Below, one piece after another: positions 1-6,941 of a stretch of 6,941 nt of DNA. The notes under the pieces are model-generated. The model was given only the letters and a program-made list of their open reading frames with translations, was not told the origin of the DNA and searched no databases. Origin of the DNA: Pseudomonadota bacterium (lineage in GTDB: Bacteria; Pseudomonadota; Gammaproteobacteria; Steroidobacterales; Steroidobacteraceae); contig QGUO01000186.1 of NCBI GenBank assembly GCA_003242495.1, positions 1-6,941 on the forward strand, written 5' to 3'. The position numbers were made by a program, and so were the translations under genes. Each line of letters begins with the position of its first letter. Position 1 is the first letter of the stretch.

Positions 1-72
1 GCCATGGGCCAGGCGTCCTTGAAGCCGCCCGCAGTTCCCGAATCGCCGTGCCTGAGCCTGCGCCGCCGATGA
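1..72 (+). CDS. possible 3' end of an upstream gene (partial)
   Basis: The reading frame starting at base 1 is open from the window edge to a TGA at 70-72, giving a short tail that ends in SLRRR. The TGA overlaps the ATG at 69-71 as ATGA, a junction common between translationally coupled bacterial genes. That overlap is the only evidence: the peptide is too short to recognise, and an open frame of 23 codons is expected by chance at this GC content. Another + frame stops at 20-22 and could equally be the end of the previous gene. No function can be given. Confidence 0.18.
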   Translation, partial: AMGQASLKPPAVPESPCLSLRRR

Positions 73-1070
73 CATCGCCCCCCTCCCCCGCGCCGGATCT
101 GCCCTCGCCTGCGGACGTGGTCGCCGCCTCCGCCCGGGTCGCCGACCATGCGCGACGCACGCCGCTGCTCACCTCGCCGGTGCTCGACGAGCGCGTCGGC
201 GGCACCGTCCTGGTCAAGCCCGAATGCCTGCAGATCGGCGGCGCGTTCAAATTCCGTGGCGCGCTGAACATGCTGGCCCAGCTCGAGCCTGCCGCGCGCG
301 CCCGCGGCGTGGTGGCCTGGTCCTCGGGCAACCATGCGCAGGGCGTGGCGGCCGCGGCCCGCTTGCTGGGCATGCGCGCCACCATCGTGATCCCGCGCGA
401 TGCGCCGGCGATCAAGGTGCAGAACACGCGACGGCTCGGCGCCGAGGTCGTGCTCTACGATCGCTACACCGAAGACCGTGAAGCCATCGGTCTGGCCATC
501 GCCCGGGCGCGCGGGGCGACGGTGGTGCCCCCCTACGACCACCCGCACATCATGGCGGGTCAAGGCACGGTGGCGTTGGAGATGATCGAGCAGAATCCGC
601 ATGGCTCGCTCGATGCGCTGCTGGTGCCCTGCGGCGGCGGCGGACTCACGGCCGGCTGTGCGCTGGCGCTCGCCGGGCACAGTCCCGGCACGCGCCTGTA
701 TGCCGTCGAGCCGGCGGGCTTCGACGATACACGCCGCTCGCTGTCGAGCGGCCGGCGCGAGATTGTCTCCGGTGATGCGCACACCATCTGCGACGCGTTG
801 ATGGCGCCTTCTCCCGGCGAGCTCACCTTCGCCATCAATCGCCACGCCCTCGCCGGAGCATTCAGCGTCACCGACGAGCAGGTGTTCGAGGCGATGGCGT
901 TCGCCTGGCGCGAGCTGAAGCTGGTGGTGGAGCCCGGCGGCGCGGTGGCGTTGGCGGCGTTGCTGAGCGGGCAGCTGGACTGTCGCGGCCAGGTGATCGG
1001 CGTGGTGCTGACCGGCGGCAACGTGGATCCGGCGCTGTTCGCCGGGATGCTGGCGCGTGCCTCCGCTTGA
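69..1070 (+). CDS. PLP-dependent threonine/serine dehydratase-family enzyme (possibly serine racemase or hydroxyaspartate dehydratase)
   Basis: Fold-type II pyridoxal-phosphate enzyme, 333 aa from the ATG at 69, expected to be cytosolic. The family deaminates L-threonine or L-serine to a 2-oxoacid and ammonia; some members racemise serine or deaminate 3-hydroxyaspartate. Visible landmarks are FKFRGA with the Schiff-base Lys at 61, SSGNHAQG at 85-92, the phosphate-binding GGGGL at 189-193 and TGGN at 315-318. In TGGN a Thr stands where most relatives have the Ser that contacts the PLP ring nitrogen. Glu214 and Asp220 fall where serine racemases bind Mg/Ca. The chain ends after the catalytic domain, so there is no ACT regulatory domain as in biosynthetic IlvA. 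A Ser directly before GNH (Ser86) matches the catalytic Ser84 of human serine racemase, whereas IlvA/TdcB usually have Ala. A GTG at 48 would add seven residues; ATG 69 is preferred because the family starts there and it forms an ATGA overlap. The family is sure, the substrate is not. Confidence 0.9.
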   Translation: MTSPPSPAPDLPSPADVVAASARVADHARRTPLLTSPVLDERVGGTVLVKPECLQIGGAFKFRGALNMLAQLEPAARARGVVAWSSGNHAQGVAAAARLLGMRATIVIPRDAPAIKVQNTRRLGAEVVLYDRYTEDREAIGLAIARARGATVVPPYDHPHIMAGQGTVALEMIEQNPHGSLDALLVPCGGGGLTAGCALALAGHSPGTRLYAVEPAGFDDTRRSLSSGRREIVSGDAHTICDALMAPSPGELTFAINRHALAGAFSVTDEQVFEAMAFAWRELKLVVEPGGAVALAALLSGQLDCRGQVIGVVLTGGNVDPALFAGMLARASA

Positions 1071-1178
1071 AACCGGCCGCGCGGACGGGCGGAACGCCTG
1101 CTCGCGGAGCCGCTCGATTCCGCGCCCCGCTCGACGCATGTGGATCAACGGACGCTAGACTAGCCACGGCAGGCGATC
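1071..1178 (+). promoter_or_regulatory. gap before recG with weak hairpin and weak promoter-like elements
   Basis: This gap of 108 bases contains a 6-bp inverted repeat CGCGGA/TCCGCG (1103-1108 and 1119-1124, loop 10) without a following T-run, so at best a weak terminator or mRNA-end structure. Further on, TAGACT at 1156-1161 resembles a -10 box (4 of 6), with TCGACG at 1131-1136 as a poor -35 (4 of 6) at 19-bp spacing. A purine-poor ribosome site (GGCAGG, 1168-1173) precedes the recG ATG. None of these is strong; recG may be transcribed from here or by read-through from the lyase gene. Confidence 0.25.
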
Positions 1179-3299
<2,121 letters not shown>

Positions 3300-3312
3300 T
3301 TCGAACAATTTC

Positions 3313-3336
3313 CGTGGCCGTGGCCGTGCCCGTGGC
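3313..3336 (+). repeat. 4-copy tandem hexanucleotide CGTGGC
   Basis: Four contiguous hexamers read CGTGGC, CGTGGC, CGTGCC, CGTGGC; the third has one substitution. They lie 14 bases after the recG stop codon, in non-coding DNA. The repeat could change copy number by slipped-strand mispairing, but at four imperfect units in a GC-rich genome it may be chance. No known protein site is recognised in it. Confidence 0.7.
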
Positions 3337-3356
3337 GAGGTCGAAGCGCCCCATGC

Positions 3357-3373
3357 TCGGCCCCCTGAGCCGA
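3357..3373 (+). other. small hairpin upstream of ubiA
   Basis: A 5-bp stem TCGGC/GCCGA (3357-3361 and 3369-3373) with a 7-base loop ends 13 bases before the ubiA ATG. It has no T-run, so it is not an obvious terminator, and it would leave the ribosome-binding area unpaired. A stem this short is expected by chance in such sequence. Confidence 0.2.
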
Positions 3374-3386
3374 TGAGAACTCGTGT

Positions 3387-4334
3387 ATGGATCCATTGAT
3401 TGTCTTGCGCGATCGACTGCGCTGGATGGGGCATCGCCTGTCGGCGACCACGTTCGCCACCGAGACCCTGCCGCAAGCCGGCGCCAAGGCGCGTGACTAC
3501 GCGCAGCTCGCCCGCCTCGACCGGCCGATCGGCATCTGGCTGCTGTTGTGGCCGGCGCTCTGGGCGCTGTGGCTCGCAGGCGAAGGGCGACCGGATCCGC
3601 ATGTCTTCGTGGTGTTCGTGCTCGGCGTCGTGCTCACGCGTTCGGCGGGCTGCGCCATGAACGACTATGCCGACCGCAATTTCGACGGCCATGTGTGGCG
3701 CACCCGGGAACGGCCGCTGGTCACCGGCCGGGTGCAGCCGATGGAGGCGCTGGCCCTGTGCGGCGCATTGGCGCTGATCGCGCTGGGGCTGGTGCTCACG
3801 CTCAACCGGCTGACCCAATTGCTGGCGCTTGCCGGCGGCGTGCTGATGCTCACGTATCCGTTCTTCAAGCGCTTCTTTCCTTTGCCGCAGTTCTATCTCG
3901 GCGCGGCCTTCACCTGGTCGGTGCCCATGGCCTACGCGGCGCAGACCGGCAGCGTGCCGCGCATCGCGTGGCTGCTGTTCCTCGCCGGGCTGCTGTGGAC
4001 CATGGTGTACGACACGATGTATGCGATGGCCGATCGCGAGGACGACCGCAAGCTCGGCATCCGCTCGAGCGCATTGCTGTTCGGCGATGCCGATCGCGCC
4101 ATCGTGGGCGCCATGCAGCTCATGACGCTGTTCGCGCTATGGCTCGTCGGCAAGGAGCTGGCGCTGGGCGTCTGGTATCGGACGGGGCTGGCCGCCGCAG
4201 CCATCTTCGCGCTCTACGAGCAGGCGCTCATCCGCGAGCGCAACCCCGAGGACTGTGTGCGCGCCTTCTTGAACAACAACTACTTCGGCATGTCGGTGTT
4301 CCTCGGCATCGCATTGGACTACACCTTCCGTTGA
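3387..4334 (+). CDS. ubiA: 4-hydroxybenzoate polyprenyltransferase UbiA
   Basis: Integral inner-membrane prenyltransferase that joins 4-hydroxybenzoate to a polyprenyl diphosphate, the first membrane-bound step of ubiquinone synthesis. Both Asp-rich Mg-diphosphate motifs are present: NDYADRNFD at 92-100 and, in the second half, YDTMYAMADREDD at 208-220. About nine hydrophobic segments can be seen, near residues 48-64, 73-91, 121-139, 144-159, 169-185, 193-210, 238-254, 262-279 and 299-314, as expected for the UbiA fold. The C-terminal AFLNNNYFG (293-301) is also typical of bacterial UbiA. The 315 aa compare with 290 in E. coli; the excess is an N-terminal extension of about 25 residues before the conserved LDRPIG (44-49). 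A second in-frame ATG at 3426 would remove 13 of these. No clear Shine-Dalgarno sequence favours either. No chorismate lyase gene (ubiC), the supplier of 4-hydroxybenzoate, lies beside it in this window. Confidence 0.96.
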   Translation: MDPLIVLRDRLRWMGHRLSATTFATETLPQAGAKARDYAQLARLDRPIGIWLLLWPALWALWLAGEGRPDPHVFVVFVLGVVLTRSAGCAMNDYADRNFDGHVWRTRERPLVTGRVQPMEALALCGALALIALGLVLTLNRLTQLLALAGGVLMLTYPFFKRFFPLPQFYLGAAFTWSVPMAYAAQTGSVPRIAWLLFLAGLLWTMVYDTMYAMADREDDRKLGIRSSALLFGDADRAIVGAMQLMTLFALWLVGKELALGVWYRTGLAAAAIFALYEQALIRERNPEDCVRAFLNNNYFGMSVFLGIALDYTFR

Positions 4335-4339
4335 AGGCC

Positions 4340-4362
4340 GCCGCCGCGGCGGCAGGCTGCCG
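4340..4362 (+). repeat. overlapping GC-rich inverted repeats just after ubiA
   Basis: Five bases after the ubiA stop lies a perfect 14-bp palindrome GCCGCCGCGGCGGC (4340-4353). It overlaps a second hairpin, CGGCA/TGCCG with a 3-base loop (4350-4354 and 4358-4362). The two cannot form at once. No T-run follows directly, so they may protect the ubiA mRNA end or act with the next stem rather than terminate on their own. Confidence 0.45.
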
Positions 4363-4367
4363 TGAAA

Positions 4368-4393
4368 CGCCCCGCGCCGGCTGGGCGAATTTT
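4368..4393 (+). terminator. candidate intrinsic terminator after ubiA
   Basis: CGCCC (4368-4372) pairs with GGGCG (4383-4387); two further G-C pairs can form inside the loop, and AATTTT follows at 4388-4393. This has the order of a Rho-independent terminator (GC stem then T-run), but the stem is short and the run has only four T. Its position between ubiA and the bioB promoter supports the call. The adjacent hairpins at 4340-4362 may contribute. Confidence 0.4.
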
Positions 4394-4399
4394 GAGCAA

Positions 4400-4432
4400 T
4401 CGTCAACCACGCGCGGCTGTTGCGGTTGACAG
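4400..4432 (+). promoter_or_regulatory. BirA (biotin repressor) operator
   Basis: A perfect 7-bp inverted repeat GTCAACC (4402-4408) / GGTTGAC (4424-4430) is separated by exactly 15 bases. Known BirA operators have the form TTGTNAACC, 14-16 bases, GGTTNACAA, so arm sequence, orientation and spacing all fit; only the outermost bases deviate (TC on the left, AG on the right). It lies 138 bases before the bioB ATG and its right arm covers the -35 box of the bioB promoter, so bound BirA-biotinyl-AMP would block RNA polymerase. Sequence and position are directly seen; binding is inferred. Confidence 0.8.
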
Positions 4433-4454
4433 GCTCGAAGCGCCCCCGAATACT
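4426..4454 (+). promoter_or_regulatory. sigma-70-type promoter of bioB
   Basis: A perfect -35 TTGACA (4426-4431) is followed after exactly 17 bases by AATACT (4449-4454), which matches the -10 consensus at four of six positions including the key second A and last T. Transcription would start near 4461 and give a leader of about 110 bases before the bioB ATG. The -35 lies inside the right arm of the BirA operator, which supports both calls. Confidence 0.65.
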
Positions 4455-4570
4455 GCGCCGAGCTTGCCGCTCGCGGTATTCGCTGCGCCGGCGACGTGTC
4501 GCCCGGTTGCCGCGCGCCGTTGCGCCCGATGCGGCCCTGGCGTCAGCCTCCTATTGCGGAACCACCGGAC

Positions 4571-5746
4571 ATGCATACATCCACGCCCGTGGGCGCGCCC
4601 TCCGCCCTTGCACCCGAGCAAAACACGACGCGCAGCGCGCGCGCCGGCGGCGAGCCCGCGGGCGATCGTCTGCAGGGCTTGTTGGCCCGGCTGGGCGAGG
4701 TGCGCAGCGATTGGCAGCTGCAAGAGGTGCGCGATCTGTTCGCCTTGCCCTTCGCCGACCTGATCTTCCATGCACAACGCGTGCACCGGGCGAATTTCGA
4801 TCCCAACGAGGTCCAGGTGAGCACGCTGCTGTCGATCAAGACCGGTGCGTGCCCCGAGGATTGCGCCTACTGCTCGCAGAGCGTCCGTTTCCAGACGGGC
4901 CTGAAAGCCGAGCCGCTGATGGACCTGGAGCAGGTGCTGGAGAAGGCGCGGGCCGCCAAGGCGAACGGCGCCACGCGCTTTTGCATGGGCGCGGCCTATC
5001 GCAGCCCGAAGCCCAAGCAGCTCAAGCAGATCGCGCAGATGATTGCCGGCGTGCGTGCGCTCGGCATGGAGACCTGCGCGACGCTCGGCATGCTCACACC
5101 GGAGCAGGCGCGCGAACTCAAGGATGCGGGACTGGACTACTACAATCACAACCTGGACACGTCGGAGGCCTTCTACGGCCAGATCATCACGACCCGCACC
5201 TACCAGGATCGCCTGCAGACCCTCCAGGCCGTGCGCGAGGCCGGCATCAAGGTGTGTTGCGGGGGCATTCTCGGCATGGGCGAGTCGGAGCTCGATCGTG
5301 CCCAGCTGCTGCACACCTTGGCCACGCTGCCGCAGCACCCGGAAAGCGTGCCCATCAATCAGCTCATGCAGGTGCCCGGCACGCCGCTCGAGGGGGCGCC
5401 CGCGCCGGCAGCGCTCGATTTCGTGCGCACCATCGCCGTGGCCCGGCTGCTGATGCCCCGCTCGCATGTCCGCTTGTCGGCCGGCCGCTCGGAGATGAGC
5501 GACGAGACGCAGGCGTTGTGCTTTCTGGCGGGCGCGAACTCGATCTTTTACGGCGAGAAGCTGCTCACCACGGAGAATCCCGACGAACACCATGACCGCG
5601 AGCTGTTCGAGCGGCTCGGTCTGCGCCCGGCGCCGCTCGCGCACTGCGAGCCGGCGGTGGAGCCCGGCCAGCCATCGGTTCGGAAGCCGGACGAGCCCGG
5701 CGCGCGCGACGAGCGATCCGGGACAGGCGGCCTCACGGCGGGCTGA
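4571..5746 (+). CDS. bioB: biotin synthase BioB
   Basis: Radical-SAM enzyme that inserts sulfur into dethiobiotin to make biotin, the last step of the pathway. From the ATG at 4571 the protein has 391 aa. The CxxxCxxC motif that holds the SAM-binding [4Fe-4S] cluster is Cys94, Cys98 and Cys101 (GACPEDCAYCSQ). The ligands of the sacrificial [2Fe-2S] cluster align as Cys94+44 = Cys138 (RFCMGAA), Cys229 (KVCCGG) and Arg301 (VRLSAGR), together with the family's third Cys, all in E. coli order. YNHNLDTS (191-198) is the substrate-side signature. Cys230 directly follows Cys229 where E. coli has Ser. The protein is longer than E. coli BioB (346 aa): about 40 extra N-terminal residues and a Pro/Gly/Glu-rich tail after about residue 355. 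An in-frame GTG at 4496 would add 25 more unconserved residues and is not preferred; the ribosome site (GGA, 4558-4560) is weak. It lies under a BirA operator and directly before bioC. Confidence 0.96.
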   Translation: MHTSTPVGAPSALAPEQNTTRSARAGGEPAGDRLQGLLARLGEVRSDWQLQEVRDLFALPFADLIFHAQRVHRANFDPNEVQVSTLLSIKTGACPEDCAYCSQSVRFQTGLKAEPLMDLEQVLEKARAAKANGATRFCMGAAYRSPKPKQLKQIAQMIAGVRALGMETCATLGMLTPEQARELKDAGLDYYNHNLDTSEAFYGQIITTRTYQDRLQTLQAVREAGIKVCCGGILGMGESELDRAQLLHTLATLPQHPESVPINQLMQVPGTPLEGAPAPAALDFVRTIAVARLLMPRSHVRLSAGRSEMSDETQALCFLAGANSIFYGEKLLTTENPDEHHDRELFERLGLRPAPLAHCEPAVEPGQPSVRKPDEPGARDERSGTGGLTAG

Positions 5747-5760
5747 GCCTCCGGCTCGCC
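5741..5760 (+). other. hairpin across the bioB stop codon
   Basis: GGC-T-GAGCC (5741-5749) pairs with GGCTC-GCC (5753-5760), leaving a 3-base loop and one bulged T, so the stem has 8 bp. It includes the bioB stop TGA (5744-5746). No T-run follows, so it is unlikely to terminate; it could lower transcript decay or set the bioB/bioC expression ratio. The pairing is seen, the role is inferred. Confidence 0.35.
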
Positions 5761-5815
5761 TCGCGGTACACGCCTTGCCGTGATCACACGGGAGTCAGCA
5801 GCCCGGAATATCCCG

Positions 5816-6688
5816 GTGAAGACCCGCTCGCGACTCGTGCGCCGGTCCTTCGACCGCGCAAGCGCCGGCTACGACCGCGCGGCCGTCGTGCAGGGCGAGA
5901 TCCGGGCGCGCCTGCTCGAGCGTCTCGACCTGGTGAAGCTCGCCCCGGCCGTGGTGGTCGATCTCGGCGCGGGCACCGGGCACGCGACGCGCGCCTTGCA
6001 CCGGCGGTATCCGCGTGCCCGGGTCGTTGCGCTGGACCTCGCCGGGCAGATGCTGCGGGAAGCCCGCCGCCAGCAGTCCTGGTGGCGGCCCTTCGAGCGG
6101 GTGGCCGCCGACGTCGAGCGCCTGCCGCTCGCCGACGCGAGCGTCGACCTGGCCTTCAGCAACCTGATGCTGCACTGGTGCGGTGAGCCGGACCGGGCAT
6201 TCGCCGAAGTCCGGCGGGTGCTGCGCGTCGACGGGCTGTTCACGTTCACCACGCTCGGCCCCGACACGCTGCGCGAGCTGCGCGCGGCCTGGCGGCAGGT
6301 GGACGGCCATGCACACGTCAATACATTCATCGACATGCACGACCTGGGGGACGCGCTCATGCGCACGGGGTTCGCCGAGCCGGTCATGGACATGGAGCGC
6401 CTGACGGTCACTTACCCCAGCCTGGATGCATTGCTCGCGGAGCTGAAGGCGGGCGGGTCGCGTCCCGTGGATCCCGCCATGCGCCGCGGCCTGACCTCCC
6501 GGCGGGCCCTCGACACCCTGCGCAGCGCCTACCCGGCCACCGGCGCGGCGGGCTCGACCTCGATCGCCGCGACCGTGGAGGTGGTGTACGGCCACGCCTG
6601 GGCCGGGGCGACGCGGCGGGCGGCGCCTGCCGGGGAAGTCCGTGTTCCCATCGGGCAGCTGCGGCGGCCGCGACCCGGCCGGTCGTGA
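5816..6688 (+). CDS. bioC: malonyl-ACP O-methyltransferase BioC
   Basis: SAM-dependent methyltransferase that methylates the free carboxyl of malonyl-ACP, disguising it so that fatty-acid synthesis can build the pimeloyl chain of biotin. From GTG 5816 it has 290 aa. The SAM-binding glycine motif is DLGAGTGHAT (49-58), the acidic residue ending the second strand is Asp74 (VVALDLA), and SNLMLHW is at 115-121. The BioC-specific C-terminal part includes FIDMHDLGDALMRTGF (171-186), RGLT (224-227) and EVVYGHAW (255-262). GTG 5816 is preferred because GGAA (5805-5808) sits 7 bases upstream and it starts about 11 residues before the conserved SFDRA, as in related long-form BioC. A GTG at 5780 adds 12 residues but has no ribosome site. 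It follows bioB by 69 bases (33 with the earlier start) and is probably co-transcribed under BirA control. No bioF, bioH or bioD is found between or after them here. Confidence 0.92.
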   Translation: MKTRSRLVRRSFDRASAGYDRAAVVQGEIRARLLERLDLVKLAPAVVVDLGAGTGHATRALHRRYPRARVVALDLAGQMLREARRQQSWWRPFERVAADVERLPLADASVDLAFSNLMLHWCGEPDRAFAEVRRVLRVDGLFTFTTLGPDTLRELRAAWRQVDGHAHVNTFIDMHDLGDALMRTGFAEPVMDMERLTVTYPSLDALLAELKAGGSRPVDPAMRRGLTSRRALDTLRSAYPATGAAGSTSIAATVEVVYGHAWAGATRRAAPAGEVRVPIGQLRRPRPGRS

Positions 6689-6695
6689 GCGCGAG

Positions 6696-6721
6696 GAACG
6701 GCCGGCGTCGCCGGCGCGTTC
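6696..6721 (+). terminator. strong hairpin after bioC, candidate terminator
   Basis: GAACG (6696-6700) pairs with CGTTC (6717-6721), and GCCGGC (6701-6706) with GCCGGC (6710-6715). This gives 11 bp with one bulged G and a 3-base loop, starting seven bases after the bioC stop. The T-rich stretch ATTTTCTT (6733-6740) lies about 12 bases downstream rather than directly after the stem, so it is an imperfect intrinsic terminator. Confidence 0.5.
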
Positions 6722-6800
6722 AAGTCGAGTGTATTTTCTTGAAAGTTGCGCGGTACTGCGCATGACCCTGTGGCCAGGTGATTTAGATATACTTGAATTT
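6719..6800 (+). promoter_or_regulatory. AT-richer island with promoter-like elements and TTCAAG/CTTGAA inverted repeats
   Basis: This stretch is clearly richer in A+T than its surroundings, as is usual for a promoter of a following operon. TATACT at 6788-6793 matches five of six bases of a -10 box but has no good -35 at 16-18 bases. CTTGAAA at 6738-6744 followed 13 bases later by GCGCATGA loosely resembles a heat-shock sigma-32 promoter. TTCAAG occurs at 6719-6724 with its complement CTTGAA at 6738-6743 and again at 6792-6797. A small hairpin TGCGC/GCGCA lies at 6747-6762. None of these is decisive. Confidence 0.35.
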
Positions 6801-6926
6801 CGGCAGCCTGCGGCCGCACCTCGTGATGGCGCCCGGTGGCTGCCCGGCGTGCCTGCATTGGCGCGTATGCCCATCGGTGGGTAGCATGGGTCCGATCCAC
6901 CGCTGCAGGCGCGCGAGCCGTTCGTC
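6801..6926 (+). other. non-coding leader-like stretch with inverted repeats
   Basis: No convincing gene was seen. Inverted repeats are present: GGCAGCC/GGCTGCC (6802-6808 and 6837-6843), CCCA/TGGG with a TCGG loop (6870-6881) and CGGTGG/CCACCG (6875-6880 and 6897-6902). The last two are mutually exclusive. If the promoter-like island upstream is real, this would be the 5' leader of the next transcript. Confidence 0.3.
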
Positions 6927-6941
6927 ATGAACTCGGCGACC
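6927..6941 (+). CDS. possible start of the next gene (cut by the window edge)
   Basis: An ATG at 6927 opens a frame of five codons (MNSAT) to the window end. Its only support is position, after a terminator-like hairpin and a promoter-like island; no clear Shine-Dalgarno sequence precedes it. Nothing can be said about the product. Confidence 0.22.

Noticed and set aside
1155..1163. CTAGACTAG, a rare CTAG pair before recG
   Set aside because: Two CTAG tetramers so close are notable in a GC-rich genome, but the element is best read as part of a weak -10 box; nothing else supports a protein site.
3300..3386. A missing ubiC or other small gene between recG and ubiA
   Set aside because: The gap of 87 bases has no frame with a start and meaningful length, only the hexamer repeat and a short stem.
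3548..4429. Plus-strand frame of 293 codons overlapping ubiA
   Set aside because: Out-of-frame reading of ubiA; Arg/Ala/His-rich with no membrane segments, and it runs on into the terminator-like region.
4461..4570. Possible riboswitch in the bioB leader
   Set aside because: The 110-base leader shows no fold I recognise, and bioB control is already explained by the BirA operator.
4403..5644. Minus-strand open frame of 413 codons opposite bioB
   Set aside because: Shadow of bioB codon bias; the product is Arg/Ala/Leu-rich with no recognisable motif.
5795..6928. Minus-strand open frame of 377 codons opposite bioC
   Set aside because: Antisense to the conserved BioC motifs; the translation is low-complexity Arg/Pro/Gly-rich and runs through the hairpin after bioC.
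6826..6930. Small 34-codon frame with CPAC and further Cys, ending in an ATGA overlap with the ATG at 6927
   Set aside because: No ribosome-binding site and too short to tell from chance; it overlaps the inverted repeats of the leader-like region. It would become interesting only if conserved in relatives.

Overview
The window reads as an ordinary chromosomal core-gene stretch of a high-GC proteobacterium. The best fit is a gammaproteobacterium of the Xanthomonadales/Nevskiales/Steroidobacterales type. The reasons are an E. coli-like RecG, a UbiA that makes ubiquinone (a proteobacterial trait), a long-form BioC of the kind I associate with xanthomonads, and a BirA-type operator in front of bioB. 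The taxon is an inference from protein character and base composition, not from a database match. All confident genes lie on the + strand. No mobile element, CRISPR array, tRNA or rRNA was seen.

Layout: (1) 69-1070, a fold-type II PLP enzyme of the threonine/serine dehydratase family without an ACT domain. Its active-site signature (SSGNH) and conserved metal-site acidic residues resemble serine racemase and hydroxyaspartate dehydratase more than classical IlvA. (2) 1179-3299, recG, the branch-migration helicase, with all helicase motifs intact. (3) 3387-4334, ubiA, 4-hydroxybenzoate polyprenyltransferase, with both Asp-rich motifs; the gap before it holds a 4-copy CGTGGC tract. (4) 4335-4570, a dense regulatory gap: GC-rich hairpins and a terminator-like stem followed by TTTT after ubiA, then a 7-bp inverted repeat GTCAACC-N15-GGTTGAC that matches the BirA (biotin repressor) operator layout and overlaps a TTGACA -35 box. 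(5) 4571-5746, bioB, biotin synthase, with extra N- and C-terminal tails. (6) 5816-6688 (or from 5780), bioC, malonyl-ACP O-methyltransferase. (7) 6689-6941, a strong hairpin, an AT-richer promoter-like island and perhaps the first codons of another gene.

How they work together: bioB and bioC form a minimal biotin unit. BioC primes pimelate synthesis by methylating malonyl-ACP, and BioB performs the last step, dethiobiotin to biotin. The bioF, bioH and bioD genes that often lie between or beside them are absent here and must be elsewhere or replaced. The operator predicts repression by a BirA with an N-terminal helix-turn-helix when biotin is plentiful. The other genes (PLP lyase, recG, ubiA) have separate housekeeping roles. 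I found no convincing undescribed system. The most informative items are the BirA operator/promoter, the bioB-bioC adjacency and the structured non-coding tail.
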